Below, piece by piece: positions 1-7,850 of a stretch of 64,000 nt of DNA (the first letter of the stretch is position 1; every line of letters starts with the position of its first letter). The position numbers and the translations under genes are program-made. A model generated the notes under the pieces. It saw nothing but the letters and a program-made list of their open reading frames with translations. It made no database searches and was not told where the DNA came from. Source of the DNA: Acidobacteriota bacterium (GTDB lineage: Bacteria; Acidobacteriota; Terriglobia; Bryobacterales; Bryobacteraceae); the NCBI GenBank assembly GCA_016213775.1, contig JACQZR010000049.1, positions 44,163 through 108,162 on the forward strand, in the 5' to 3' direction.

Positions 1-732
1 CCGCAACCGCCCGCGCACATAGGAGTGAAGCGAAACATACAACGGACGCACCTGCTCCCAAAGCCTGTCCAGTTCTTTGGCAAAATCATCCGGTGGCATA
101 TCGTACTTCGACCGCCACAGTGCGCCGGTGTCCTTGAAGCCCAACTCGCGCGCGCCCTTATTCGACAACTCCACGAAGCGCGCGTAATCCTTGCGCATCG
201 GCTTGGCGATGCTGTGCCACCCTTTCCATACGTCGAGCAATTCCGCTGCGTTGGTGCTCTTGGCCATCGTGCGCTCGATCATGCCGATGTCCATGCACGG
301 TTTCGCATCGCCATCGGGACAATACCTTCCCTTCCCATAAGCGCCCTCAAGAGACGCGGCCAACCGCGCAGCCTCGGCGCTTTCCTTGGGATCGGCGGGC
401 GCGGGCAGAGTCAATCCCGTCTTCAGCAGATTCATCTTGCGCCGCATATCCGGCGGCAGATCGAGATTGTCAAAGCGCTTGGCTTGCTTGGCGAGACTCA
501 CGCCGTAATCGGTGGCGCGCTGATTAGCAAGGGCCGCCTGCGCTTCCGTGTCGTCGGTGATGAAATTGGACTGAATCCATTGGGCGCGGCTGGCTTCTTT
601 GCCCAATTCATCGATCTTCTTCTCCGCTTCATCGAGAAATTTGGTGGCATCCTCGCGGCTGACGGAACCGCTGCAACCAACAAGCAGAACGGCAAAGGTG
701 AAAGCGATGCAGGTGCGCATAGAATTGTCCAT
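1..732 (-). CDS. Peptidyl-dipeptidase A-like peptidase (family M2), C-terminal part outside the window
   Basis: The 244 visible residues are the N-terminal part of an angiotensin-converting-enzyme-like zinc peptidase, which removes C-terminal dipeptides from peptides. An initial hydrophobic segment ends in LLVGCSG, a good lipobox, so a lipoprotein is likely. The mature part carries helical sequence typical of M2, including RAQWIQSNFITDDTE and, at the window edge, LHSYVRG. The zinc-binding HExxH motif lies beyond the left edge, so catalytic competence cannot be judged. Two in-frame ATGs, at 732 and 720, are possible starts and neither has a strong ribosome-binding site. It lies 25 bases downstream of the PIG-L gene and is probably cotranscribed with it. 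The family call is firm from the sequence; the substrate is unknown. Confidence 0.8.
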   Translation of the reverse strand, partial: MDNSMRTCIAFTFAVLLVGCSGSVSREDATKFLDEAEKKIDELGKEASRAQWIQSNFITDDTEAQAALANQRATDYGVSLAKQAKRFDNLDLPPDMRRKMNLLKTGLTLPAPADPKESAEAARLAASLEGAYGKGRYCPDGDAKPCMDIGMIERTMAKSTNAAELLDVWKGWHSIAKPMRKDYARFVELSNKGARELGFKDTGALWRSKYDMPPDDFAKELDRLWEQVRPLYVSLHSYVRGRLR

Positions 733-757
733 GATAGCGCCGGCGAGCCGGTGCGGG

Positions 758-1705
758 TCAGCGCAGCGGAACAGCGTGCTGTTTGATGTACTCTTCCAGG
801 CGCTTGTTCATCGCCGCGCCCGGGCCGATGTAGTGGAACGCCTCGGCATACTCCACCCCGTACTGCTTTCCTAACTCGCGGCTGCGTGCCATGACGAACT
901 CCTTGATGTAGGCGCGGTCCGCGGCGATGTCATCGTTGCCCAGCAGCGGCAGACGGAGATTCCGTTTCGCAAGCTCCGCCTTCAACTGCGAACCATGACG
1001 GCCCGCGGGCCCCTTGGCAACATTGGCGCGATTGGCCTCCACCTTCTTGTCGATCTGTTTCGAGATATCGACAACACGAGTGATCTCGGGGCGGCGCGCA
1101 TAGTAATACTTGTCGGCGACGGTCTTCACCGCAAGCCCGGCGGCAACCTGCTCGGGATAGTCGTGCGCCCGTCCTGCCATCCAGCATGCCGCCTCGACGC
1201 CGCGCGCAATCATCGCATGATCCGGGTTCTCTTCGTCGTGCGCCCACGGGTCCCAGCACATCACCGTGTCCACCTTCAAATACCGGATCAGAAAAATGAG
1301 GCGGCAGATCAGTTCGTTCAAGGAGACATCGCCCATGCGGTGGTTGTTGTAGTTGAAGTTGAACACGCCTTTGCAGCCGAGAGCGCGCGCCACTTCATCA
1401 TTGTCCCGTTGATTGCCGAGCACGTGATCGCCGATGGTTCCCGTGGTCCCAAGGCCGGGCGCATCGCCCATATCGTCATTCGTGGCCCGCAACAGGTAGC
1501 CCGTGTACCCTTCTTCAATCAGCTTCGCCACGGTTCCCGCCGACGACAGCGGAATATCGTCCGAGTGCGCCTGCACCGCGAGTAGTACTTTCCCTCCATG
1601 CGGCTGCCCAGTGGCGCCGCGCTCAAAGAACACGTTCGCCTGTTGCGCGGTAATTTGCGGCAACAGCGAACCGGCAATAGTGGGAAGGAAGCAGCGTCGA
1701 AGCAT
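758..1705 (-). CDS. PIG-L / LmbE family deacetylase, exported
   Basis: This 315-residue protein belongs to the PIG-L (LmbE-like) zinc-dependent N-deacetylases, which act on N-acetylglucosamine-type groups of glycolipids and small thiols. The first motif AHSDD (residues 46-50) is the metal-binding AHPDD signature with Pro replaced by Ser, and a second region HDEENPDH (156-163) supplies the later His ligands. The N-terminus (about residues 1-20) is hydrophobic and suggests export. It lies 30 bases downstream of a TonB-type receptor gene and just upstream of the M2 peptidase, so the three may handle an imported glycoconjugate or peptide. That shared role is inference from gene order. Confidence 0.85.
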   Translation of the reverse strand: MLRRCFLPTIAGSLLPQITAQQANVFFERGATGQPHGGKVLLAVQAHSDDIPLSSAGTVAKLIEEGYTGYLLRATNDDMGDAPGLGTTGTIGDHVLGNQRDNDEVARALGCKGVFNFNYNNHRMGDVSLNELICRLIFLIRYLKVDTVMCWDPWAHDEENPDHAMIARGVEAACWMAGRAHDYPEQVAAGLAVKTVADKYYYARRPEITRVVDISKQIDKKVEANRANVAKGPAGRHGSQLKAELAKRNLRLPLLGNDDIAADRAYIKEFVMARSRELGKQYGVEYAEAFHYIGPGAAMNKRLEEYIKQHAVPLR

Positions 1706-1735
1706 GGGGAGATTATAGTGAAACCAGCCGGTGCG

Positions 1736-4408
1736 TTACCACGACGCCGTCAAAGTGAAACGGAACGTCCGCCCGTCATTCAACGTGTTGGTGATGGTCC
1801 CAAACTCCGGATTCCCGATCACGCTGCCCGGCTCGGCGAATTGCGGTGAGTTCGTCAGATTGATCGATTCCACTCGAAGCGAAAGCTTTTTCTCACCCCA
1901 CAGCGCCCACATCTTCGTGAGCGACGCATTCAGATTGTGAATGCCGCCGCGCCGAAACGTATTGACTCCCAGATTGCCTGCGTGATCGGTGGGCTTCATC
2001 GGCGAGAACGCGGTCTGCGGAAGCAGCCTCCGCGATGTGTCCGGATTGCCAATCACTCGCCCTAGAACCTGCAAATCCGTCAGATTCGGACGATCGTTTC
2101 CGCTCCCATCCACGTTGCCAAATCCGGGACTGTCCAGCGCCGTCACCGTGAACGGTGTGCCGTTGCGAAACAACAGCACACCGGAAGTGGACCACCGGTT
2201 GAGCAACATGCCGGGCCACCCGCGATGCTTGCCCGGAAGATCATAATTCATGCGAAGTAGAAACGTGTGCGGCTGATCGAATCGCGACAATGCCCGCCGG
2301 TCCTTGTGCGTCTCCATCTCCCACTGGCTGCGCGACTGGCGTGAATCGGCGTCATAAGCCGTGTTCGTGTAGTCAGCCCCCAAGTCAATCGCTTTACTCA
2401 GCGTGTACCCAGCCTCCATCGCAAGGCCGTGCCAACGGGGCGCAATCACCGTCGCGCGTGCAGCATCAAAATACCCGCGCGAACTATTCAGCACATAGCG
2501 GATCTCGGCGAGGTCCGGCTGCTGCCGCCGCGCATTGATGGTGGCCGTGGTTTGCGGAATGCCCGGCACCGGTTGCGCACGGTTGAGATACCACATGATG
2601 AGCAGCTTGTGCGACCGGCTGCCGGCGTAGCCCAGTTGCAGCCGCCAGCCCGCAAACACCTCTGTTTGCCAACTGAAGTTGTACTGGTGCGAATACGGTG
2701 TCACTAGATTAGGATCTAAAAGGTACAAATTGCCGCGCACGTCCGGTGCTTCCCCGCCCTGCTTGAACCCACCGAAGGGGTTTAAGAGGTCGGGCGTCTG
2801 TACCACAAGCTTCACGCTTCCGGGCGGCGAGAAACGCACCTGCGAATACGTCACCGGAAAGATGTCGCCATAGTGCAGACCATACGCCGCGCGTACTACT
2901 CCCCATCGCGACGGCAAGCGATAGGCAAGCCCAAACCGCGGCGCGAAATTATTACAGTCGCAGCCATACGGAATCGTGTTGAGGCGGTTCACTTCGACAG
3001 GCCTTCCCGCGAGTTCAAAGCGCAATCCGAAATTCAGCGTGAGACGGCCATCTACCTTCCATACATCGCCCGCATACAACTCCGGCATCCATTGCCGGAA
3101 CCCGCGATGCACATCCCCCACCGAGCCGATGTATTGCGAAGGCGTCCCGGAACGGAGGTTGTCGATACCGCTCCTGCCAAAGTCGCCACTGAAGGAAAAG
3201 TAGCCGCGGTGAGCGTCCACTTCCGCTCCGTTGTCCTGCCGCCTTAGGAGCCCCACGCCCACGTGCAATGTATGATTGCCGCGCAAACTGGTGACTCCGG
3301 ATTGCGTACGGATCGTGTTGAACGCACGGTTGATGGGAATGATCGCTGCCGGACCGAGAGTCGTCAATCCGGAAACCGCAATGGTGGGCCCGGGCGAAGT
3401 CGCGTCAGGAACCAGCAGGGAGCGCAACCGGTCGAATCCACCGGAAACAGATACTGTGGTCCCGCCACTCATCTGATGGATCCACGTCAGCCGCGCGCGA
3501 TGCGACTTGGTATCGGTGTTGGGATTCTGGCCGGCGACGAATTGAAACGCATCCACCACCTGTCCGGTGAATTGATAGCTGGCCATGATCCGGTGACGCG
3601 TGGAGGGGTCCTGTTCCAGTTGCAGAGTGGCATCGCGTCCGTCGATCTTCTGCGGCGCGTTGGTGTTCAGTTGCCGCGGGTTGATATCGAGACGGTTGGG
3701 AAGCGCCGTGGGATAGCCCGACAACAAGTTCGTCACAAAGTTGCGGAGGCCCGGATCGACAACAAGTGGAATCCGTTCCGCCGGCAGTGGCACCAGCACG
3801 TTCCCGTTCACACTGCCGCGAATATTGTCCTGGCCGGCATGGATAGACACGAAGCCGCGCCGCCACGGCACAAAGCCCGTGGTGAACCCGTAGCGGTTAT
3901 CATGCGCCGGCTGTACACCGCCCGCCTGAAAGAACGAGCGTGCCGAAAACACGCTGTTCTGATGACTCTCAAAGAGATTGCCGTGCCACTTTGCAGCCGC
4001 GAACGGCTTGAGGTGGAGTACCGCCGAGGCGGGACGTCCGAACTCGGCGGCAAAGTAGCCCCTGTCCGGCAGAAACACCTCGACGATGGTGGCAGTGGCT
4101 CCCAGCCGGACGTTCAATTCCTTTAGAGCATTGTTGTCGATGAGGTTGAACTGGATGTTCTCATTCCGGCGGCTCTCGCCAGTGGAGGCGTCTTCCTTGG
4201 CAAGCAGATTCAGATCGAGCCTCTTGCGCGTGTCCGGCGTATCAGAGGGCGCGGGTTGGGGCGCCTTCTCGGATTGCTGCGGCTGTTGCGCAAACACCAT
4301 TGATGCCGCTATAGAAAGGAGTATGCACATGAACGACCAGGAGGTCTCGAGCATTTCGAACCATCGTATCAGTCGCGGCTGCAACTTTTTCCAGGCGTCT
4401 GCATCCAT
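1736..4408 (-). CDS. Large TonB-dependent-receptor-like outer membrane protein
   Basis: A protein of about 890 residues with an N-terminal signal segment (ETSWSFMCILLSIAASMVFAQ), a short low-complexity linker, and then long beta-barrel-like sequence rich in alternating aromatic and polar residues, ending in an aromatic residue (TASW) as outer membrane barrels do. It resembles acidobacterial Oar-like receptors but lacks a clear N-terminal carboxypeptidase-regulatory domain. The reading frame is open further upstream to 4522, but that would run into the facing Fe-S carrier gene, so the ATG at 4408 is preferred; one at 4354 is also possible. It heads a leftward unit with the PIG-L and M2 genes. 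The ligand is unknown. Confidence 0.8.
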   Translation of the reverse strand: MDADAWKKLQPRLIRWFEMLETSWSFMCILLSIAASMVFAQQPQQSEKAPQPAPSDTPDTRKRLDLNLLAKEDASTGESRRNENIQFNLIDNNALKELNVRLGATATIVEVFLPDRGYFAAEFGRPASAVLHLKPFAAAKWHGNLFESHQNSVFSARSFFQAGGVQPAHDNRYGFTTGFVPWRRGFVSIHAGQDNIRGSVNGNVLVPLPAERIPLVVDPGLRNFVTNLLSGYPTALPNRLDINPRQLNTNAPQKIDGRDATLQLEQDPSTRHRIMASYQFTGQVVDAFQFVAGQNPNTDTKSHRARLTWIHQMSGGTTVSVSGGFDRLRSLLVPDATSPGPTIAVSGLTTLGPAAIIPINRAFNTIRTQSGVTSLRGNHTLHVGVGLLRRQDNGAEVDAHRGYFSFSGDFGRSGIDNLRSGTPSQYIGSVGDVHRGFRQWMPELYAGDVWKVDGRLTLNFGLRFELAGRPVEVNRLNTIPYGCDCNNFAPRFGLAYRLPSRWGVVRAAYGLHYGDIFPVTYSQVRFSPPGSVKLVVQTPDLLNPFGGFKQGGEAPDVRGNLYLLDPNLVTPYSHQYNFSWQTEVFAGWRLQLGYAGSRSHKLLIMWYLNRAQPVPGIPQTTATINARRQQPDLAEIRYVLNSSRGYFDAARATVIAPRWHGLAMEAGYTLSKAIDLGADYTNTAYDADSRQSRSQWEMETHKDRRALSRFDQPHTFLLRMNYDLPGKHRGWPGMLLNRWSTSGVLLFRNGTPFTVTALDSPGFGNVDGSGNDRPNLTDLQVLGRVIGNPDTSRRLLPQTAFSPMKPTDHAGNLGVNTFRRGGIHNLNASLTKMWALWGEKKLSLRVESINLTNSPQFAEPGSVIGNPEFGTITNTLNDGRTFRFTLTASW

Positions 4409-4440
4409 ACTAGTGGCGCGGTTGCGGCTGATACCTGCCT

Positions 4441-4473
4441 TTTTGATATAGTTTAATTTGGGCTTTTGATATA
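4441..4473. repeat. Direct repeat TTTTGATATA in the divergent promoter region
   Basis: The ten bases TTTTGATATA occur at 4441-4450 and again at 4464-4473, 23 bases apart, which is about two helical turns. They sit in the AT-rich gap between the leftward TonB-type receptor gene and the rightward Fe-S carrier gene. They could be a pair of regulator half-sites or overlapping promoter elements. No regulator can be named from the sequence. Confidence 0.4.
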
Positions 4474-4497
4474 TTGGGAAAGAAGGAGACTCTTGGA

Positions 4498-4821
4498 ATG
4501 ATCCAACTGACGGAACGAGCAACGGAAAAAGTGAGGGAAATCCTCGATACGCAAGAACCCAAGCCCGCTGGGCTGCGCATTTCGGTTGTGGGCGGCGGCT
4601 GTTCCGGCTTCAGCTATTCGATGGCTTTCGAAAACACGCCGAACATGCTGGACAAGACCTACAACTACGGCGGCCTGAAGGTGTTCGTGGACCAGGCAAG
4701 CCTGCTCTATCTGGAGGGTGCCGAGGTAGATTACGTCGAAACTCTCGAAGGGTCCGGCTTCAAGTTCAACAACCCGAACGTCAAGTCGACCTGCGGCTGC
4801 GGCAGCTCGTTCAGCGCCTGA
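4498..4821 (+). CDS. erpA: A-type iron-sulfur cluster carrier (IscA/ErpA family)
   Basis: A 107-residue HesB/IscA-type protein that receives Fe-S clusters and delivers them to apo-proteins in the cytoplasm. The three ligand cysteines are present as C35 (GGGCSGFSY) and C99/C101 (STCGCGSSF near the C-terminus), the expected spacing for this family. The frame is open from 4474, but the ATG at 4498 follows GGAGAC and matches the family N-terminus. No isc or suf genes are adjacent, so it is a stand-alone carrier; ErpA fits better than SufA, but the exact subfamily is not certain. A hairpin terminator follows the stop codon. Confidence 0.9.
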   Translation: MIQLTERATEKVREILDTQEPKPAGLRISVVGGGCSGFSYSMAFENTPNMLDKTYNYGGLKVFVDQASLLYLEGAEVDYVETLEGSGFKFNNPNVKSTCGCGSSFSA

Positions 4822-4857
4822 CCGTTCTGGTGCGCGACAATAAGAGTTCCCTGGAAG

Positions 4858-4890
4858 GCCCTTCCCCCCGCGGGAGGGGCTTTTCGTTTT
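4858..4890 (+). terminator. Rho-independent terminator after the Fe-S carrier gene
   Basis: A GC-rich stem, left arm 4858-4866 (GCCCTTCCC) and right arm 4872-4880 (GGGAGGGGC) with one G-T pair, is followed by TTTTCGTTTT. It lies between the erpA-like gene and murQ and should separate their transcripts. Confidence 0.8.
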
Positions 4891-4896
4891 CTAACC

Positions 4897-5793
4897 ATGC
4901 TTGAGAAGATCCTCACCGAACACGCCAACCCCGCCTCAGCCAACATCGACAGCGTCTCCACAGTGGAGATGATGCGCATCATAAACGCCGAGGACCAACT
5001 CGTCGCCGCAGCCGTGGCCGCTCAAATCCCCGCGATTGCGCGCGCCGTAGATGGCATCGCCGCAGCGGTAAGTAATGGTGGACGGCTGCTGTACATCGGC
5101 GCCGGAACCAGCGGACGGCTGGGCGTACTCGACGCCAGCGAATGCCCGCCTACCTACAACGTTCCCTACGGTGTCGTTGTCGGCATCATGGCTGGAGGCG
5201 AAGCCGCGCTCGCGCGCGCAACTGAAGCCAATGAAGACGACCCGTCCAGTGGGGTGCGCGATCTCGAAGCCTACGCCTTCACACCAATAGATGTGTTGTG
5301 CGGAATCGCCGCCAGCGGCCGTACGCCCTACGTCCTCGGCGCCATCGAGCATGCTAACGCTTTGGGCGCTCTCACCATCGGTATCAGTTGCGTGCCCGAT
5401 TCGCTGTTGAGCGCGGCTGTCAGGATACCCATCACCCCGGTCACTGGACCGGAAGTGGTCACCGGGTCCACGCGCATGAAGGCCGGCACCGCCACCAAGC
5501 TCGTGCTGAACATGCTCAGCACGGGAGCCATGATCCGTCTCGGCTACACGTACGGCAATCTGATGGTGAATGTTCAGCCGAAAAATGAGAAGCTGGTCGA
5601 TCGCGCGCAACGCATCGTTGCCTCCATCGCCGGCGTCAACCGCGACGAGGCCGCGCGCCTGTTGGATCAGTCGGGACGCAGCGTCCGTACGGCCATTGTG
5701 ATGTCGCGCCTCGGTCTCGACAGGAACGCCGCTGAAGCACGGCTCGCCGCCCACGGCAACGTTGTGTCCAAGGCGCTGGGTGCGTTGGAATAA
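4897..5793 (+). CDS. murQ: N-acetylmuramic acid 6-phosphate etherase
   Basis: MurQ cleaves the lactyl ether of MurNAc-6-phosphate to give GlcNAc-6-phosphate in cytoplasmic cell-wall recycling. The 298-residue length is normal. The N-terminus has the [14 protein letters not shown] region of the family, followed by the SIS-domain sugar-phosphate site ([20 protein letters not shown]) and the acidic stretch ATEANEDD that contains a catalytic Glu. The C-terminal [13 protein letters not shown] block is also characteristic. It starts 6 bases after the preceding terminator and ends 14 bases before murA, so the two cell-wall genes are probably cotranscribed, joining recycling with synthesis. Confidence 0.95.
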   Translation: MLEKILTEHANPASANIDSVSTVEMMRIINAEDQLVAAAVAAQIPAIARAVDGIAAAVSNGGRLLYIGAGTSGRLGVLDASECPPTYNVPYGVVVGIMAGGEAALARATEANEDDPSSGVRDLEAYAFTPIDVLCGIAASGRTPYVLGAIEHANALGALTIGISCVPDSLLSAAVRIPITPVTGPEVVTGSTRMKAGTATKLVLNMLSTGAMIRLGYTYGNLMVNVQPKNEKLVDRAQRIVASIAGVNRDEAARLLDQSGRSVRTAIVMSRLGLDRNAAEARLAAHGNVVSKALGALE

Positions 5794-5807
5794 TAAGAGC
5801 GACTCAA

Positions 5808-7064
5808 ATGGATAAATTTGTTATCGAGGGCGGTGCGCCGCTCGTAGGGGAAATCGAAACCAGCGGCGCGAAGAACGCCGCGCTGCCTGCCCTGGCGGCA
5901 TGCCTGCTGACTGAGGACACCGTCACTCTCCATCGAATCCCGCGCGTCAAAGACATCACCACCATGACCAGTCTGCTCCGCTCTATCGGCGCAGCAGTCG
6001 ATGCCGACGGCGGCACTGTGCGCGTCGAAGCGCGGCATGTCGAAAAGCCCGAAGCGCCATATGAGCTGGTGAAAACCATGCGCGCCTCCAGCCTCGTCCT
6101 GGGCCCGTTAGCCGCGCGCTTCGGACGCGCCCGCGTGTCGATTCCGGGCGGTTGCGCGATCGGCGCCCGCCCCATTAACCTCCACATCAATGGACTGGAG
6201 CAGTTGGGTGCGCAGGTCACGCAGACGCATGGCTATATCGAAGCGGTTGCGCCGCCGGAAGGTCTTCGCGGATCCGTCGTCACCTTCGACCGCATTACAG
6301 TCACTGGAACCGAAGATCTGATGATGGCGGCGGTACGCGCCAAGGGTGAGACCATTCTGGAAAACGCCGCCCGCGAGCCCGAGGTGCAGGACCTCGCCGA
6401 CCTGCTCATCAAGATGGGCGCCAAAGTCGAGGGGGGCGGCACTTCCACCATTCGCATTGAAGGCGTGCCATCCCTGCACGGCGCCGAACACGCCATCATT
6501 CCCGACCGTATCGAAGCCGGTACGTTCCTCATCGCCGGGGCAATCACGGGCGGCAATCTGCTGGTGACTGCCTGTGAACCCGAGCACCTCAACGCGCTCG
6601 TCGCCAAACTGCGCCAGTGCGGTGTGACGGTGGAGCAGGAGGGCCCCGGAGCGTTGCGCGTTCGCCGCACTGGAACGCTGCGCGCGGTCGACATGATCAC
6701 CGAAGAGCACCCGGGATTTCCCACCGACCTGCAGGCGCAGTTCCTGGCACTGATGACGCAAGCCGACGGCATCAGCATCATCACCGAAACCATCTTCGAG
6801 AACCGGTTCATGCACGCCTCTGAGTTGATGCGCATGGGCGCCAACATCCGCATTGAAGGCCGTCAGGCGATTGTCGCCGGCCCGCGTGAGCTCTCCGGCG
6901 CACAGGTGATGTCGTCCGACCTGCGTGCCAGCGCGTCGCTCGTTGTGGCGGCGCTGGTTGCGCGCGGCGAGACAGTGATCGACCGCGTCTATCACATCGA
7001 CCGCGGATACGAGGCGATTGAAGCGAAGCTGGTCAAGGCCGGCGCAAGAATCCGGCGAGTCTGA
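5808..7064 (+). CDS. murA: UDP-N-acetylglucosamine 1-carboxyvinyltransferase
   Basis: MurA transfers enolpyruvate from PEP to UDP-GlcNAc, the first committed step of peptidoglycan synthesis and the target of fosfomycin. At 418 residues it is full length. K22 and N23 in SGAKNAALP, and the loop [10 protein letters not shown] with Cys116, match the known active-site residues; having Cys at this position predicts fosfomycin sensitivity at the enzyme level. It follows murQ closely, and a strong AGGAGG site for the next gene (rhodanese) lies 10 bases after its stop, so all three may share a transcript. Confidence 0.97.
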   Translation: MDKFVIEGGAPLVGEIETSGAKNAALPALAACLLTEDTVTLHRIPRVKDITTMTSLLRSIGAAVDADGGTVRVEARHVEKPEAPYELVKTMRASSLVLGPLAARFGRARVSIPGGCAIGARPINLHINGLEQLGAQVTQTHGYIEAVAPPEGLRGSVVTFDRITVTGTEDLMMAAVRAKGETILENAAREPEVQDLADLLIKMGAKVEGGGTSTIRIEGVPSLHGAEHAIIPDRIEAGTFLIAGAITGGNLLVTACEPEHLNALVAKLRQCGVTVEQEGPGALRVRRTGTLRAVDMITEEHPGFPTDLQAQFLALMTQADGISIITETIFENRFMHASELMRMGANIRIEGRQAIVAGPRELSGAQVMSSDLRASASLVVAALVARGETVIDRVYHIDRGYEAIEAKLVKAGARIRRV

Positions 7065-7082
7065 CTTCAGGAGGCTAAAATA

Positions 7083-7460
7083 ATGCAAGGAAAAGCGCAC
7101 AATCCGGGCTTTCTCGCCCTGGTGAACGACGCCAAATCGCGCGTCAAGGAAAGCGGCATCAGCGAGTATCTCAAGATGCGTGAGGCAGGCGAACCGCACG
7201 TGCTCGTCGATGTCCGTGAGGAGAGCGAATGGGCCGCGGGCCACGCCGCCGGCGCCATTCATCTGAGCAAGGGAATCATTGAACGCGACATTGAATCGCG
7301 CGTGCCCGATCATTCCGCTACCATCGTGCTCTATTGCGGTGGCGGCTTCCGCTCCGCAATTGTCGCCGACAACCTCACCAAAATGGGCTATGTCAATGCG
7401 ATTACCCTGGACGGCGGATGGCGGGCCATCCAAGCCTCGGGTATTCCCCTGGAAAGTTAG
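7083..7460 (+). CDS. Single-domain rhodanese-like protein
   Basis: A 125-residue cytoplasmic protein with one rhodanese domain. The active-site loop is YCGGGFRS with the sulfur-carrying Cys at residue 85; VDVREESEWAAGHAAGAIHL is the usual CH2-type motif. Such proteins carry persulfide sulfur to acceptors, but the partner is not known. A clear AGGAGG stands 7 bases before the ATG. It follows murA at short distance. Its stop codon overlaps the stop of the convergent small membrane protein gene by 4 bases. Confidence 0.9.
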   Translation: MQGKAHNPGFLALVNDAKSRVKESGISEYLKMREAGEPHVLVDVREESEWAAGHAAGAIHLSKGIIERDIESRVPDHSATIVLYCGGGFRSAIVADNLTKMGYVNAITLDGGWRAIQASGIPLES

Positions 7461-7771
7461 CCGGATCCGAAAACCGCGCTGATGAAGCGGATGATCACGT
7501 ACACCAGAATCGCAGTCTCGACAAACTGCAGCACCTTCACAAACCAGCCGCCGAGAAACTCAAAGCGCAGCAGCGTCGCGCAGATGATCGCCAGGAGAAC
7601 ATAGTTAAACTCCAGCACTGTATCGAATTTCCGGGTGTACAGCACCAGGCCAAGGTAGTAGAACAGCGGCCAGTTGTTTTCCAGCCGCGTGCGGTAGCGC
7701 GAGTTGATACTCCACACAGTAAGGGCCAACATGATCAGCGTCGTGATGTTGAACGCGGTTGGGAGGATCAT
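7457..7771 (-). CDS. Small multi-spanning membrane protein of unknown function
   Basis: A 104-residue hydrophobic protein with three or four likely transmembrane segments (about residues 8-20, 35-48, 57-75, 84-100). It has no enzyme motif that I recognise. It lies downstream of the MtrA/MtrB-like pair on the same strand, about 80 bases away, but nothing else ties it to electron transfer. The full-length open frame with membrane-like composition supports a real gene; function is not assigned. Confidence 0.65.
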   Translation of the reverse strand: MILPTAFNITTLIMLALTVWSINSRYRTRLENNWPLFYYLGLVLYTRKFDTVLEFNYVLLAIICATLLRFEFLGGWFVKVLQFVETAILVYVIIRFISAVFGSG

Positions 7772-7850
7772 CGCTAGCCTCTTCTCACCATCTGCTCATG
7801 ATTGCGGTACGAGGCGCAATACGGCGGGCACCCTAGTTTACCTTAACAAA

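Noticed and set aside
3263..4126. Open frame of about 287 codons on the + strand inside the TonB-type receptor gene
   Set aside because: Its codon use and composition mirror the receptor gene on the other strand and it has no recognisable domain; a shadow of high-GC coding sequence.
6108..7433. Long minus-strand frame of about 441 codons opposite murA and the rhodanese gene
   Set aside because: Lies entirely antisense to two well-identified genes and has no family features.
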